Origin: Medicago truncatula
Lineage: Eukaryota > Streptophyta > Magnoliopsida > Fabales > Fabaceae
NCBI RefSeq assembly: GCF_003473485.1
Contig: NC_053046.1
Coordinates: 39,021,832 to 39,085,831 of the forward strand
Reading direction: 5' to 3'
DNA length: 64,000 bases
Below the pieces are notes generated by a model. The model saw only the letters and a program-made list of their open reading frames with translations. It was not told the origin of the DNA and ran no database searches. The position numbers were made by a program, and so were the translations under genes. Below are positions 1 through 10,338 of this stretch, piece after piece (within the stretch, counting starts at the first letter, position 1; the number at the start of each line of letters is the position of its first letter).

Positions 1-2760
1 AAATGTATTAAACTGTTGACCTTTAGGTATGATTCCCTCAAGATGGTTTTGTGAAAGGTTTAAGACTGAGAGGAAGTTCAAATTTGTCAAAGCCACAGGA
101 ATCTCACCCTTCAATTGGTTGCATGAGAGGTCCAACCACTCCAAATTTCTCAAATGACTCAAAGATTGTGGAATGCTACCTGTGATTCCATTGTTTGAAA
201 GGTTAAGTCCTTTGAGAGAATTTAATTCTCCAATGACTTGTGGAATTTCACCTTCAAACATGTTATTTGATAAATCAATAGTTGTGAAAGCAGTCAATAT
301 CCTTGTTAGCTCCATGAAAAAACCTTTCACTGTGACCACAACAGAATCATTGTAGTAATAAGAGTCACCCATGTATTGCAAACCAATTTGGTCGTCACTC
401 ACATTCATCATTCCTTGAAAGTTCTTGATGCATGATGTTGGCAAGGGCCCACTAAAATTGTTGTTAGAGACATCAAAAATTCTCAACTTGGGAAATGTAT
501 GCTTGGTGCTAGAACAGGTGATTGCACCATGAAGATTATTTGATCGTAAACTTATCACCTGTAACTCTGGTAGAGTTTCTAGCCAATCAGGAAATGTATC
601 CTCAACGTTGTTGTCACCAAGGTCCAAAACTTCAAGATATGAACAGTTAGCCAAAGATTGTGGTAATGGTCCTTCCAATTGGTTGCCATTCAACTTTATA
701 GTCTCAAATGCATTTCCTTTGGTAAAGGTTCTAGGAATGCTTCCATAGAGGTTGTTCATTTGCATATCCAATACATGAAGAGAATTTAATGTTCCCAGGC
801 ATTGTGGAATCATACCTGTCAAATTGTTGTGAGCCAAATCGAGCATATAAAGGGAACTGGCATTGCAGAATGTTGAAGAAATGTATCCTGTGAAGTTGTT
901 ATTTGAGAGTGAAAAGTATTGAATGCCAGAAGGTGGAATTGGAAGATCTCCTTGTAACTTGTTGAAACTGAGGTCAACGGACCAAATGTCCTTCCATGAG
1001 TTTAAGAGCTTCTTATGAAACCATTTGGGAATTTTCCCATGAATGTTGTTGTTGGAGAGATCTAATGATTGCAGATTTGGTAGTTGCGCTAGGAATTTAG
1101 GAAAACTATTAATATTAGCAGAGGATAAATCTAATGAAAAAAGGTTGGGTAAGATGGAGTCAGCACTGCTATCAGTGTTGATAGCAAGAAAAGTATTGTG
1201 TGAAAGAACGAGGGAATTTAGTTTGTTTAATTTTGAAAATTGGTGAAAATCCACAACACCACTCAAGTTTGTTGATGACAAAATTAACTCGGTAAGATTT
1301 TGGAGTTGAAATATTGAATTTGGAAAATGACCTCGTAGGTTGTTATTAGAGAGATCCAAATATTGCAAAGAATATGTTGAAAACTCACCAATGAACCCTG
1401 TGAGGTGGTTGTCGCTGAGGCCCAACTCTAACAACGAAGGCAAAGAATAACACCAATGTGGAATTGTTCCATTTAACATGTTAAAGCTTAAATCCACAAT
1501 ACTCAATTTTGAACGTTTTGTGATTTCAATTGGAATTGGGCCAACTAGTTTGTTAGATGATAAATATAAATAAGAAAGATGAGGTAGATGAAAAAGTGAT
1601 GATGGAACTTGGCCTGTTAGGTTGTTAGAGGAAAGTGCTAAATATTCCAATTTGATTAAATTTCCATAAACATTTGGGATGCTACCGCTAAAGTTATTCT
1701 CTGCAAGATCACAATGAATGAGGTGTTTGAGGTTTGAAAGTAATGGTGAGATCTCACCGTTAAGCTTATTTTGTGAAAGGTCCAAATATGTTAGTTGGGT
1801 GAGGTTCCACAAAGATAGAGGAACAATCCCATCAAAATTGCAATATGAAAGGTCTAATTGAGTAAGAGACTTCAATTGACCTATGGAATAAGGAATTTCA
1901 CCTGAAAAAGCAGAGGAAGAGAGGTCCAAGTACCTTAGAGGAGTGCTCCAGTTGGACTTTGGAAGTTGACCACTAAGGTTATGATTAAATGACAAATCCA
2001 ATCTTTGAAGATTAGGTAAAGAGAGGATGTCACTTGATATATTTCCTTGCAACACAGTGTTTCGTAGACTAAGAGAAACCAAAGAGGATGACAAATTCTT
2101 TAGCATTGACAATGAGCTCTCTCCGATTGAAGACATGTTCACTCCATTAAGATGAAGATCCCTTAAATTAGTAGCATTATGAATGAGTTTCTTCCAAATG
2201 AATGAATTGAGTTTCAATCCCACGTGCCAGTTTCTGCTGAGATCAAGTGATACTAATTTTGACAAATGAGAGATTGTGGAAGGAATATTACCATTGAGGT
2301 AACATTTTGATAGATTTAGATGTGTGAGTTTCACTAAATCTCCAACACCAATAGGCATTGAAGACAAAGAAAAATCATTAAAAGCCAAGTTGAGTTGTTG
2401 AAGGTGTTTAAGCTGAAAGATGGTGCTATTGGGATGTAATTCACCTTTTAGATTGTTGCAACTGAGGTCCAGACCAATCACGTGATCTGACATGGTGTCG
2501 CACGTGACACCATCCCACTCACAACAATCTGTACTGTTTTCCCAAGATTCTGTCTTGAAAGAAAAAGAGGAACAACTAGGACCAAAGTATGAAATAAAAA
2601 AAGGATCAGGTTTAGATGAAGTGTTGACAGAAAAAGAGTTTTTGAATTGTAACAAGGCAGAGTTGTCATGTTTGTTGCACAGTGAGAAAGTGTAGGAAGT
2701 AAAATGAGTAATCAACAACAACAAGAACAAGAAAAAGTGAAAGGTAAAAAAGGATCCCAT
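1..2760 (-). CDS. LRR receptor-like protein (RLP), 3' end outside window
   Basis: The frame is open for 920 codons from the ATG at 2760 to the left edge, with no stop. The first ~25 residues (MGSFFTFHFF...) form a hydrophobic signal peptide. An LRRNT_2-type cap follows, with CNKHDNSALLQFK and the cysteine motif DCCEWDGVTCD. Next comes a long run of plant extracellular LRRs (LxxLxLSxNxLxGxIP). Near residues 770-810 there is a non-LRR island ending in VKGFFMELTRILTAFTTIDLS-type sequence, followed by further LRRs up to IPKGQQFNTF at the window edge. This order is typical of Cf/Ve/EIX-type RLPs, which are plasma-membrane receptors without a kinase that signal through SOBIR1/BAK1. The transmembrane segment and short tail expected downstream lie beyond the window, so an RLK with a kinase is not formally excluded. 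The island and the IPKGQQF motif favour an RLP. The gene appears to have no intron in the visible part. Confidence 0.9.
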   Translation of the reverse strand, partial: MGSFFTFHFFLFLLLLITHFTSYTFSLCNKHDNSALLQFKNSFSVNTSSKPDPFFISYFGPSCSSFSFKTESWENSTDCCEWDGVTCDTMSDHVIGLDLSCNNLKGELHPNSTIFQLKHLQQLNLAFNDFSLSSMPIGVGDLVKLTHLNLSKCYLNGNIPSTISHLSKLVSLDLSRNWHVGLKLNSFIWKKLIHNATNLRDLHLNGVNMSSIGESSLSMLKNLSSSLVSLSLRNTVLQGNISSDILSLPNLQRLDLSFNHNLSGQLPKSNWSTPLRYLDLSSSAFSGEIPYSIGQLKSLTQLDLSYCNFDGIVPLSLWNLTQLTYLDLSQNKLNGEISPLLSNLKHLIHCDLAENNFSGSIPNVYGNLIKLEYLALSSNNLTGQVPSSLFHLPHLSYLYLSSNKLVGPIPIEITKRSKLSIVDLSFNMLNGTIPHWCYSLPSLLELGLSDNHLTGFIGEFSTYSLQYLDLSNNNLRGHFPNSIFQLQNLTELILSSTNLSGVVDFHQFSKLNKLNSLVLSHNTFLAINTDSSADSILPNLFSLDLSSANINSFPKFLAQLPNLQSLDLSNNNIHGKIPKWFHKKLLNSWKDIWSVDLSFNKLQGDLPIPPSGIQYFSLSNNNFTGYISSTFCNASSLYMLDLAHNNLTGMIPQCLGTLNSLHVLDMQMNNLYGSIPRTFTKGNAFETIKLNGNQLEGPLPQSLANCSYLEVLDLGDNNVEDTFPDWLETLPELQVISLRSNNLHGAITCSSTKHTFPKLRIFDVSNNNFSGPLPTSCIKNFQGMMNVSDDQIGLQYMGDSYYYNDSVVVTVKGFFMELTRILTAFTTIDLSNNMFEGEIPQVIGELNSLKGLNLSNNGITGSIPQSLSHLRNLEWLDLSCNQLKGEIPVALTNLNFLSVLNLSQNHLEGIIPKGQQFNTF

Positions 2761-2858
2761 TTAGAGAAACTTACACTTAATACTCTCTTCTCAGTATTCT
2801 TTCCTTTTTCCTTTATGATATGATTTTGGATGTACTAATTGATTTCCCTCTATTTAGT

Positions 2859-2869
2859 TATATTTATAA
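2859..2869 (-). promoter_or_regulatory. TATA box of the RLP gene
   Basis: On the minus strand the sequence reads TTATAAATATA, about 100 bp upstream of the RLP start codon. This is the expected spacing for a short 5' UTR. The assignment rests on motif and position only. Confidence 0.45.
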
Positions 2870-2903
2870 GATGGGTTTGTTTTGTAGTAAGTGCCGGTGC
2901 TTA

Positions 2904-3344
2904 TCTTCAACCGTATGAGGCACTCCAGTTAGAAGACTGATTTTTTTGTGGTTGCAATTTTTTAGTGATGGAGTATTTTGAGTCCATTATACTAATTGAC
3001 GATAACATTCATTTATTAGTATCTTAAAAAAACATTAATTAATTCATTAGTAGGGTCAACCAAACATTTATGAATTTCTTTTTGAGTAAAGTAATATTTT
3101 TTTATTGAAAAAATTACTTTAACAAATTAATTCTAAAGTTGAATGAAGAGTTACCTTTAATTTAAAAGAAATTAAGAAAATAAATTGAGCCAATGAATGA
3201 AAGGTATTTTGCGTAGAAAAACGAGTAAACGTTTTAGAAATTGAGTCTTGCGGTGCTCTTGTTAGGTAGTAGCTAGGGAATGTCTTCTTCAACCGTATGG
3301 AGCACTCCAGTGGAAATATTTTTTGTGGTTGCAATTTTAATGAT
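2904..3344. repeat. Direct repeat pair in RLP upstream region
   Basis: A ~60-bp block at 2904-2970 (TCTTCAACCGTATG, then CACTCCAGT, then TTTTGTGGTTGCAATTTT) recurs at 3286-3344 in the same orientation with a few substitutions and small indels. The rest of 2761-3590 is AT-rich and shows no credible gene. The open frame at 3119-3505 on the minus strand has no recognisable protein character. Confidence 0.6.
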
Positions 3345-3591
3345 ACGATAATTAATTCATTAGCATCCACACAAATATTACAAGACTTGACTCTAGCCAA
3401 ATGAGACAATTCCATGAAGAAAAATGATATTGGAACAGATACTTTTTTTTTTATAGAAAGATATTGGAACACATATGTGACATCAAACAAGAGACGTCTA
3501 CACATGTCCTTTTTTAATATTAAAAAAAAACTTTTTTAAAATGGAGGAGAATTATTGTAACACAAAAATTAAGTTGTGATATTAACTTTTT

Positions 3592-3873
3592 TCACGCGCA
3601 ATCCATAAATTTTTTCGAGGAAAGACTCGTCACCCTTGACCACATTGCGTGGCTAGTAGACATGTCATACATGGAACCATGATGATCTTGAGATTTTTGA
3701 GTAAATGACGTGCACCCACGCCAAAGGTTGACAGACAAGTCTGTTGTACCATAAACTCGACCACGGGTATGACCCCCTGCAGACTCGGTCCACAACCCAA
3801 GTTTTGTTCCTCCATCAGCCTCTTGCACACCATCTCTAGTTGTTTCATCAATCTGGGCTTGTACTGTACTCAA
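3592..3873 (-). pseudogene. Possible relic of a plant Ptta/En/Spm-type transposase
   Basis: A 93-codon minus-strand frame contains LWTESAGGHTRGRVYGT. This resembles the GG-x-(K/R)-GR-(V/I)-(Y/F)-G signature near the C-terminal end of plant Ptta/En/Spm (Transposase_24) proteins. It sits alone, with no other transposase domain and no terminal repeats visible nearby, so it can only be a decayed fragment. The resemblance comes from memory of the family and is weak. A chance open frame is the main alternative. Confidence 0.3.
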
Positions 3874-4627
3874 AAGGAACGAACTATGAAGTAGTTAAAT
3901 TATAGTCTTAACCATTGATTTCAATTCAATAGTTATAAATATTGTTTCTTAGTTTTTGCTCTGTTTCTATTGTAAATATTGTTTGGACTTTGCTGGTTCT
4001 TTCTTAGTACATCTTGTGCTAGGAAAGACTCATTAATTTCGTAATATATTCCATTTTAGCTTCTTCAAAAAAATTCAATAGTTATGATTTTGCATCATAT
4101 TCTGAGCACTCACCATTTTAGAGGAGGCAAATCCAAAAATAGTACATATGCCCAGGTGGAGGATCTGATGTATTAACAAATTTGCTCAAGATTTGTATCT
4201 CACTTTCTCAAAGGAATAGTGATGTCATCTTCTAACTTCACTCACTAAATATCTGTCAGAATTTGTATAGACCGTAAAGATTTTGAACTCTTGATTGAAG
4301 GGTGTTTCCTCACTATGAAAGGAAGTCATGTTGTCTTATTGCATTTATCATCTGGTTCAAAATATTGGATTAGCAAAAGGCAAGTAAGTTTTGACTCGAC
4401 CTTAAAAGGTCAATATGTATACAGTAGAAACTCTTTAAATTAATACTCGGTAAATTAATAAACTCTCTAAAATAATAAATTTGTCCGGTCCCGACTTGGG
4501 CCAGTGTAAAAAATTGAATAATTCGATAAAATAATAAGATAATAATTTTTTGGGAGATCTCTTTATAATTTTCAGTCCCAAGAAAATCATAAATTAATAA
4601 TTCATAGAAACTGAAAAAAAAAATATA

Positions 4628-5296
4628 TTACCTTTTGTTGAAATATGATTCAATAGTTGTTTGTTTTCCTTTAAAGTTCAAGTCTATTTGGAGCTCATCT
4701 CTAACTTTTCTTATTGCATCCAATAGCTGAGGTGTTGTATTTTTGTATTGTATCATAAAGTTGTGAAGAGTGTTCGACGCCATAAGTGCTTCCTTTCGCG
4801 TAACAGGCTCCAAAGACACCGTATCATCTTCATCGTCATCCTCTGCATTGTTCTCAATGATAGTACGCACAATATATTCTAAACTCTGAACCTCCGAACA
4901 TGCTTCATTTGCACCTGGGTAGTTCATTAGATTGTCGATATCCATCTTATTACAATAGCCACATTGATTGATCATAGTCTGGAGGTCTTGAGTTTCTTCA
5001 TCAAAAGTGGATTCATCCAAATTTCCTACAACGTCACTAGCTGAACGAATTTTACAGTGTCGAAAGCAATTCGCTATTGTTTCTTTTCGAACATCTATCG
5101 TCCAAGCTGGGGTTGCCAAATTGATAGCAACAAGGACATTTATCTTCCCTGGATCAGATTGTCCCACCTCATAACCTTCCAATATTTTGCGGTAAAACCT
5201 TCTACGGTAATGCATCTTGAAAGCTTTTATTATCCCAGCATCGCAAGGTTGAATCTTTGATGTCATTTTGATCTGACATAGTTGATTTTGCAACAC
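4628..5296 (-). pseudogene. C-terminal fragment of a pogo/tigger-type DDE transposase
   Basis: This 222-codon frame includes TSKIQPCDAGIIKAFKMHYRR, then INLATPAWTIDVRKETIANCF and HCKIR. That is the typical end of the DDE_1 domain of plant tigger/CENP-B-like transposases; in the family the final catalytic Asp lies close to the QPxDxG motif. The C-terminal half is acidic (DDDEDDTVSLEP) and ends YFNKR. Missing are the N-terminal CENP-B/HTH DNA-binding domain and the first catalytic aspartates, which in full-length relatives occupy roughly the first 250-300 residues. The annotated Met is therefore only the first in-frame ATG after the deletion point. It lies inside the TA-flanked element 4422-5675. 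Confidence 0.75.
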
Positions 5297-5555
5297 CTTT
5301 TAGATGAGAAGCCATCTCGTGAGTGAGATATGGTTTGAATACTTTTAACACATTCATGTAATTTATATATGCCAAACTTGCTTAAGAATACATTGAACAT
5401 TCCACTTGTTTACATTTACTATACACTTCAAAAGTCAAAATTCATATTTCCAATGGATATGAATACAATATTTATTAATTTACATTGAGTCCCAAGATTT
5501 GGTGCAACGTAATTCTAAGAGACATAGACTAATTTGCCTTTTTGTTTGGTATGTA

Positions 5556-5675
5556 CAGTATAATTACTTAAAAACTCTTTAAATTAATAATTATTAATTT
5601 ATCGATAAATTAATAACTCTCTAAATTAATAAATTTCTCCGGTCCCGACATTATTAATTTATAGAGTTTATACTG
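5556..5675. repeat. 120-bp inverted-repeat unit (Emigrant-like MITE) at the transposon's right end
   Basis: CAGTATAATTAC... begins at 5556 and the mirrored end finishes ACTG at 5675. TA flanks both sides (5554-5555 and 5676-5677). The two halves contain inverted ACTCT(T/A)(T/A)AAATTAATA blocks. It can be read as a MITE nested at, or derived from, the end of the larger pogo-like element. It shares its right terminus with that element. Confidence 0.55.
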
Positions 5676-5677
5676 TA

Positions 5678-6729
5678 GTAGGTGAGAAGGTTCTCTTGAT
5701 TTTTAATATTCTTGCCACCAAATTATAGGATTTTAATGCATATTAATGGCTACTTTTTCTTTTAATTTGTGGATAAATTATTTTAAAGACATTTGATTTA
5801 ACAATTTATGTTACATTGGCTAAATAGGTGGTACGTGAGTTAAGTAATTGAAAGAAGAATGATTAAATTGTAAATAAAATAATGTATATAAAGGGTAAAA
5901 TTAGAAAGATAAAATCTACATTATTTTAGACAAATGTTAAAATTGTTAGATTGATTAGTGCTATTAGCTTGGTTCGAACGCATAATCCTCCATTTATGTA
6001 AGTGAGTTTTCAAGTGGTTATATCACTTTATCTATTGAAAAAATAGAAAGAAAAGTCATATCAAAAGTTAATAGTTCCTTTATATATAAAGTAGATTTAA
6101 AAAAAAAAAAAAAAAAAGTATAAAGTAGATATAGTTTTTATTTTTTATTTTTTATATAGTATAAAGTAGATATAGATTTGTTTCAAAAAAGGTAGATATA
6201 GATAACAGGTAGGTATATCGCATTCATTCAACAATTGGGTGACTACTCACTAATGAGTATTTGTTATGAATACTTTTTTTCTTTGGACATTTTTTCACAT
6301 GAATTCCTAAAACTATTCCTTATACAATTACTTGGATCCCTTTTTTGGATCTACTTACATATACCTAGGTTCATGTTTTACAGGATATGTTGAAGTCAAT
6401 TATCTACGCACATAAATAATCATGGACCCTATGCTACAAGAGAAAACTATTGAGGAACTTTCTCCACCACAGACAGACCCACTAGCCTTTATGAATTATG
6501 ACTAAGATTTTCACATTCAGTAGGTAACTTTACTAAACAACTTTAACATGAGATGTCAAATAAAATTGTACTATCAATGTCACAGAATTATATTAATAAT
6601 CAATGTCACTACTTCAGTTTCAAAGTAGACACCTCAAAGAACAAAAAATCTCATTCATCATCAGCTCCATAATCTTTCCCTCAAACTTGACAAGGTAAGT
6701 GCTTCTTATTCTGTTGCAACCTTGTCTAA
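5678..6729. other. Intergenic region and promoter of PEPR-like copy 1
   Basis: This is AT-rich sequence with an A19 run near 6099-6117 and short repeats of AAGTAGATATAG (6090-6200). Positions 6537-6600 (AACTTTAACATGA, then TGTCAAATAAAA) resemble 12208-12265 upstream of copy 2. CAAAGAACAAAA near 6636 recurs before copies 3 and 4. These shared blocks mark a duplicated promoter. I see no gene here. Confidence 0.6.
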
Positions 6730-9700
6730 ATGACTAGAATTAGTTGTAGCAGTAAAATTATCACAATCTTGTTGTCGATTATTTCCTTCTTCTATGGTGC
6801 TACTGCTCTTACCTCTGATGGTTTGACTTTGATGTCACTCTTGACACGTTGGACCTTTGTTCCTCCGCTAATCAACTCTAGTTGGAAGGCTTCTGATTCC
6901 GATCCATGCTCATGGGTTGGTGTTCAATGTGACCATACTTATAATGTCATTTCCCTTAGCCTCACTGGTCATGGGATTATTGGTCAACTTGGACCAGAAA
7001 TTGGTAACCTTTATCACTTGCAGAACCTTTTGTTGTTCGGTAATGGTTTCTCAGGAAACGTGCCTTCAGAGTTAAGCAACTGTAGCTTGCTTCAGAATTT
7101 AGATCTTTCTGAGAACAGATTCAGTGGAAGTATATCATATAGTTTGATAAAGTTGCAAAATTTAAAGTTTTTAAGATTGTCTTCCAATCTTCTGACTGGT
7201 AAAATTCCAGATTCTTTATTTGAAATTCAATCCCTTGAAGAAGTGAGCCTGCACAATAACCTTCTTAGCGGCAATATCCCAACCAATATTGGAAACATGA
7301 CTAATCTATTAAGGTTGTATCTACATAGTAATATGTTTTCAGGGACCATTCCTTCATCTCTTGGCAATTGCAGTAAACTTGAAGACCTTGATTTGTCTTT
7401 CAACCGTTTGAGAGGTGAAATTCCGGTCAGTATTTGGAGAATTCAAAGTCTTGTGCACATCTTGGTTCACAACAACGATCTCTTTGGGGAACTACCTTTG
7501 GAAATCACAAACCTTAAGTGTCTAAAAAATGTCTCATTGTTTGAAAATCAGTTCTCAGGAGTCATACCTCAAAGCTTGGGAATCAACAGCAGCATAGTGA
7601 AGTTGGACTGTATGAATAACAAGTTCAGTGGTAATATCCCACCAAATCTTTGTTTTGGAAAGCATTTGTTAGAGCTCAACATGGGAATCAATCAACTACA
7701 AGGTGGCATACCTTCTGATCTAGGAAGATGTGCAACTCTAAGGAGGTTGTTTCTCAATCAAAATAATTTCACCGGGTTGCTTCCCGATTTTGCAAGTAAT
7801 CTTAACCTGAAATACATGGACATAAGCAAAAACAATATTGGTGGACCAATTACATCAAGTTTGGGAAATTGCACAAATCTCGCATACATTAATTTGTCAA
7901 GAAACAAATTTGCAGGACTCATACCATTACAGCTTGGAAACCTTGTGAATCTTGTGATTTTGGATCTTGCTCACAATAATTTGGAAGGTCCTTTGCCACT
8001 TAGGCTTTCAAACTGTGCTAAAATGGATCGTTTTGATGTGGGATTCAATTTCTTAAATGGATCACTCCCATCAAGTTTGAGAAGTTGGGCACGCATAACT
8101 ACATTGATTTTCAGAGAAAATTACTTCACTGGAGGTATCCCAGGGTTTTTGACAGAATTTAGCAACCTTCGTGAGTTACAACTAGGTGGAAATTTGCTTG
8201 GAGGCGAAATTCCTCGATGGTTGGGGACATTGCATAATCTGTTCTATGGATTGAATCTGAGTTCTAATGGATTAACAGGCAGCATTCCTTCAGAAATTGG
8301 GAAGCTAGGACTGCTGCAAAGTCTGGATATATCCTTGAACAATTTAACAGGAAGCATATATGCTCTTGAAAGTCTTGTTTCGTTAACTGATATCAATGTT
8401 TCTTACAATCTCTTCAATGGTTCTGTACCAACAGGTCTAATGAAGTTACTGAATTCCTCACCATCATCATTCATGGGTAGTCCTCTCCTATGTGTTAGTT
8501 GTTTGAGTTGCATTGAAACTAGTTATGTAAATCCATGTGTCTACAAGTCAACTGATCACAAAGGTATCGGTAATGTTCAAATTGTGTTGATAGAACTTGG
8601 ATCCTCAATATTTATTTCTGCTCTGATGCTAATAATGATTCGAATGTATCTCCTTAAAAGATATAAGCAGGAATTCAAGATGTCTTGTTCCCCACTGGTC
8701 ATGGTGTTGAAGGCTCTGGCTAAACTATATGATTGCTATAATTTTGGCAAAGGAATTGTGTGTAAAACCCAAATGACATCTGATCTTAAGCAGCAGTCGT
8801 ATAGTGAAAGACAACCTGCTCCGGCGTCTGATCTTAATCTAAAGCCTGATATTGAAAGAGGAGCTGCTCCGGCATCCGATTTTAACAAATGGTCTTATTA
8901 TATTGAAAAAGGGGTTGGAAGGATTGGAGTCACATATGCTCGCGAGTTCAATATCTCATGCAAAGAGAAGCCACTTACTCTTAAAGATGCAGTGTTGCAG
9001 GCTACTGAGAACCTAAATCAATGTTATATCATTGGCAAGGGAGGACATGGTACTGTGTACAAAGCCATAATTGGTCAGCATGTTTTTGCTGTAAAGAAGG
9101 TCGAATTTGGGTGGAACAAGAAAAAGCGGCTAAGTATCATACGCAACGAAATTGAAGTCCTTGGGATGTTTAAGCATCGAAATTTGATCAAACACGCAGA
9201 CTACTGGATTGGAGAGGAATATGGTTTAGTCTTATATGAATTCATGGAAAATGGAAGCCTTCATGATATTTTGCATGAAAAGAAACCCCCACCACGATTA
9301 ACGTGGAATGTTCGGTGTAAAATAGCAGTCGGAATTGCTCAAGGACTAGCATATCTGCATTATGATTGTGTTCCAAGAATAGTGCACCGAGACATCAAAC
9401 CAAAGAACATTCTCGTTGACGACAATATGGAGCCTATTATAGCTGATTTTGGCACTGCCCTATGCAAGCAGATATCTGAGGATTCTAATAGTCATTCTAC
9501 AACTAGGAAAATGCTTTCATCGCATGTTGTTGGTACTCCTGGATATATTGCACCGGGTAATTAGCTCTTTCAGAGCCAATAGTAAATACTAGTTTGATTT
9601 CTAGGATGTGATGATGACTTTATTTTGCAACAAAGCTTGAAAGTGGAGTTGTGCAAAATAGTATTCTCTAACATGTTTGCATTTTTGACAGAGAATGCAT

Positions 9701-10338
9701 ATGTTAATGTTCCAGGAAGAAAGTCTGATGTATATAGCTACGGAGTTGTTTTGCTTGAGCTAATAACCAGAAAGAAATTGTTAGTTCCCTCTTTAAACGA
9801 TGAAGCAGAGGAGACCCCCTTAGTGATCTGGGCTAGATCTGTATGGCTGAAAACAGGCAAAACTGAGAAGATTGTTGATCATTACCTTGCAAGTGAATTT
9901 CCCAATTCATCAGCACTAGCCAAGCAAGTCTCTGCAGTCCTTTCATTGGCATTACGATGCATAGAGAAGGATCCACGAGATAGGCCGACCATGAAAGGTG
10001 TTATTCGTTTTTTTAATAACAACTTGTTTAAGCTGAGGTGTGATGAGGTTCAATATGGCGATGGACTTACAATTAAACTGATGGGAAACGGTAAGATTGA
10101 GTCTGTAAAATTGGTCAGGGTAGCTGCTCTAATTCTTCCAAAAATAACTTATGCTTGGCGTCATTTGACCTTCATTCCCTCTATCAATGGTCCAATACTT
10201 ACCAAACCTTTCAACTGGTTTTTCCTATCGCGTTGGGGTCAATATAGACACCTGCAGAAATCCCTGGACCCACAGACCAAATCATACTACTATATAAACA
10301 CCAATCAAAATGAGGACACTGTGCAACTTAGTGAATAG
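6730..10338 (+). CDS. PEPR-like LRR receptor kinase, copy 1
   Basis: The predicted exons are 6730-9556 and 9692-10338, giving 1157 aa. The intron 9557-9691 (GT-AG) splits the Glu codon of GTPGYIAPE. The order is: signal peptide (1-26), LRRNT (SDGLTLMSLLTRW...DPCSWVGVQCD), about 20 LRRs, Cys-rich cap (~590-610), transmembrane helix (~615-638), long juxtamembrane region and kinase. The kinase has Gly-loop GKGGHG at 769, Lys789, HRD 886-888 and DFG at 906, so it looks catalytically competent and RD-type. A ~100-residue tail with KLMGNGK...FNWFFLSRWGQY follows. The kinase (DIKPKNIL, GYIAPENAY, SDVYSYGVVLLELITRK) and ectodomain match PEPR1/2, plasma-membrane receptors for endogenous Pep danger peptides. 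The ectodomain is about 150 residues shorter than that of Arabidopsis PEPR1. Peculiar to this copy is a 16-residue unit repeated three times in the juxtamembrane region (8779-8922). The ligand is unknown. Confidence 0.88.
8779..8922 (+). repeat. Three tandem 48-bp units in the juxtamembrane coding region
   Basis: The units are 8779-8826, 8827-8874 and 8875-8922. They encode SDLKQQSYSERQPAPA, SDLNLKPDIERGAAPA and SDFNKWSYYIEKGVGR. The period is exactly 48 bp, so the reading frame is kept. The other copies have a single, shorter equivalent. Confidence 0.75.

Larger units (their letters stand above)
4422..5675 (-). mobile_element. Internally deleted pogo-like (Lemi/Emigrant-type) DNA transposon
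   Basis: The left end starts CAGTAGAAACTCTTTAAATT at 4422. The right end, read inward on the minus strand, starts CAGTATAAACTCTATAAATT at 5675. Both ends are bordered by TA (4420-4421 and 5676-5677), the target site of Tc1/mariner/pogo elements. These ends closely match what I remember of Emigrant MITE termini, whose autonomous partner Lemi1 is pogo-like. Sub-terminal blocks containing the GGTCCCGAC/GTCGGGACC motif occur at both ends. The interior holds only the C-terminal part of a transposase (4628-5296, minus), so the element cannot move by itself. Confidence 0.8.

Noticed and set aside
3119..3505. 128-codon minus-strand ORF upstream of the RLP gene
   Set aside because: It spans one copy of a local direct repeat, has no recognisable domain, and its composition is that of intergenic DNA.
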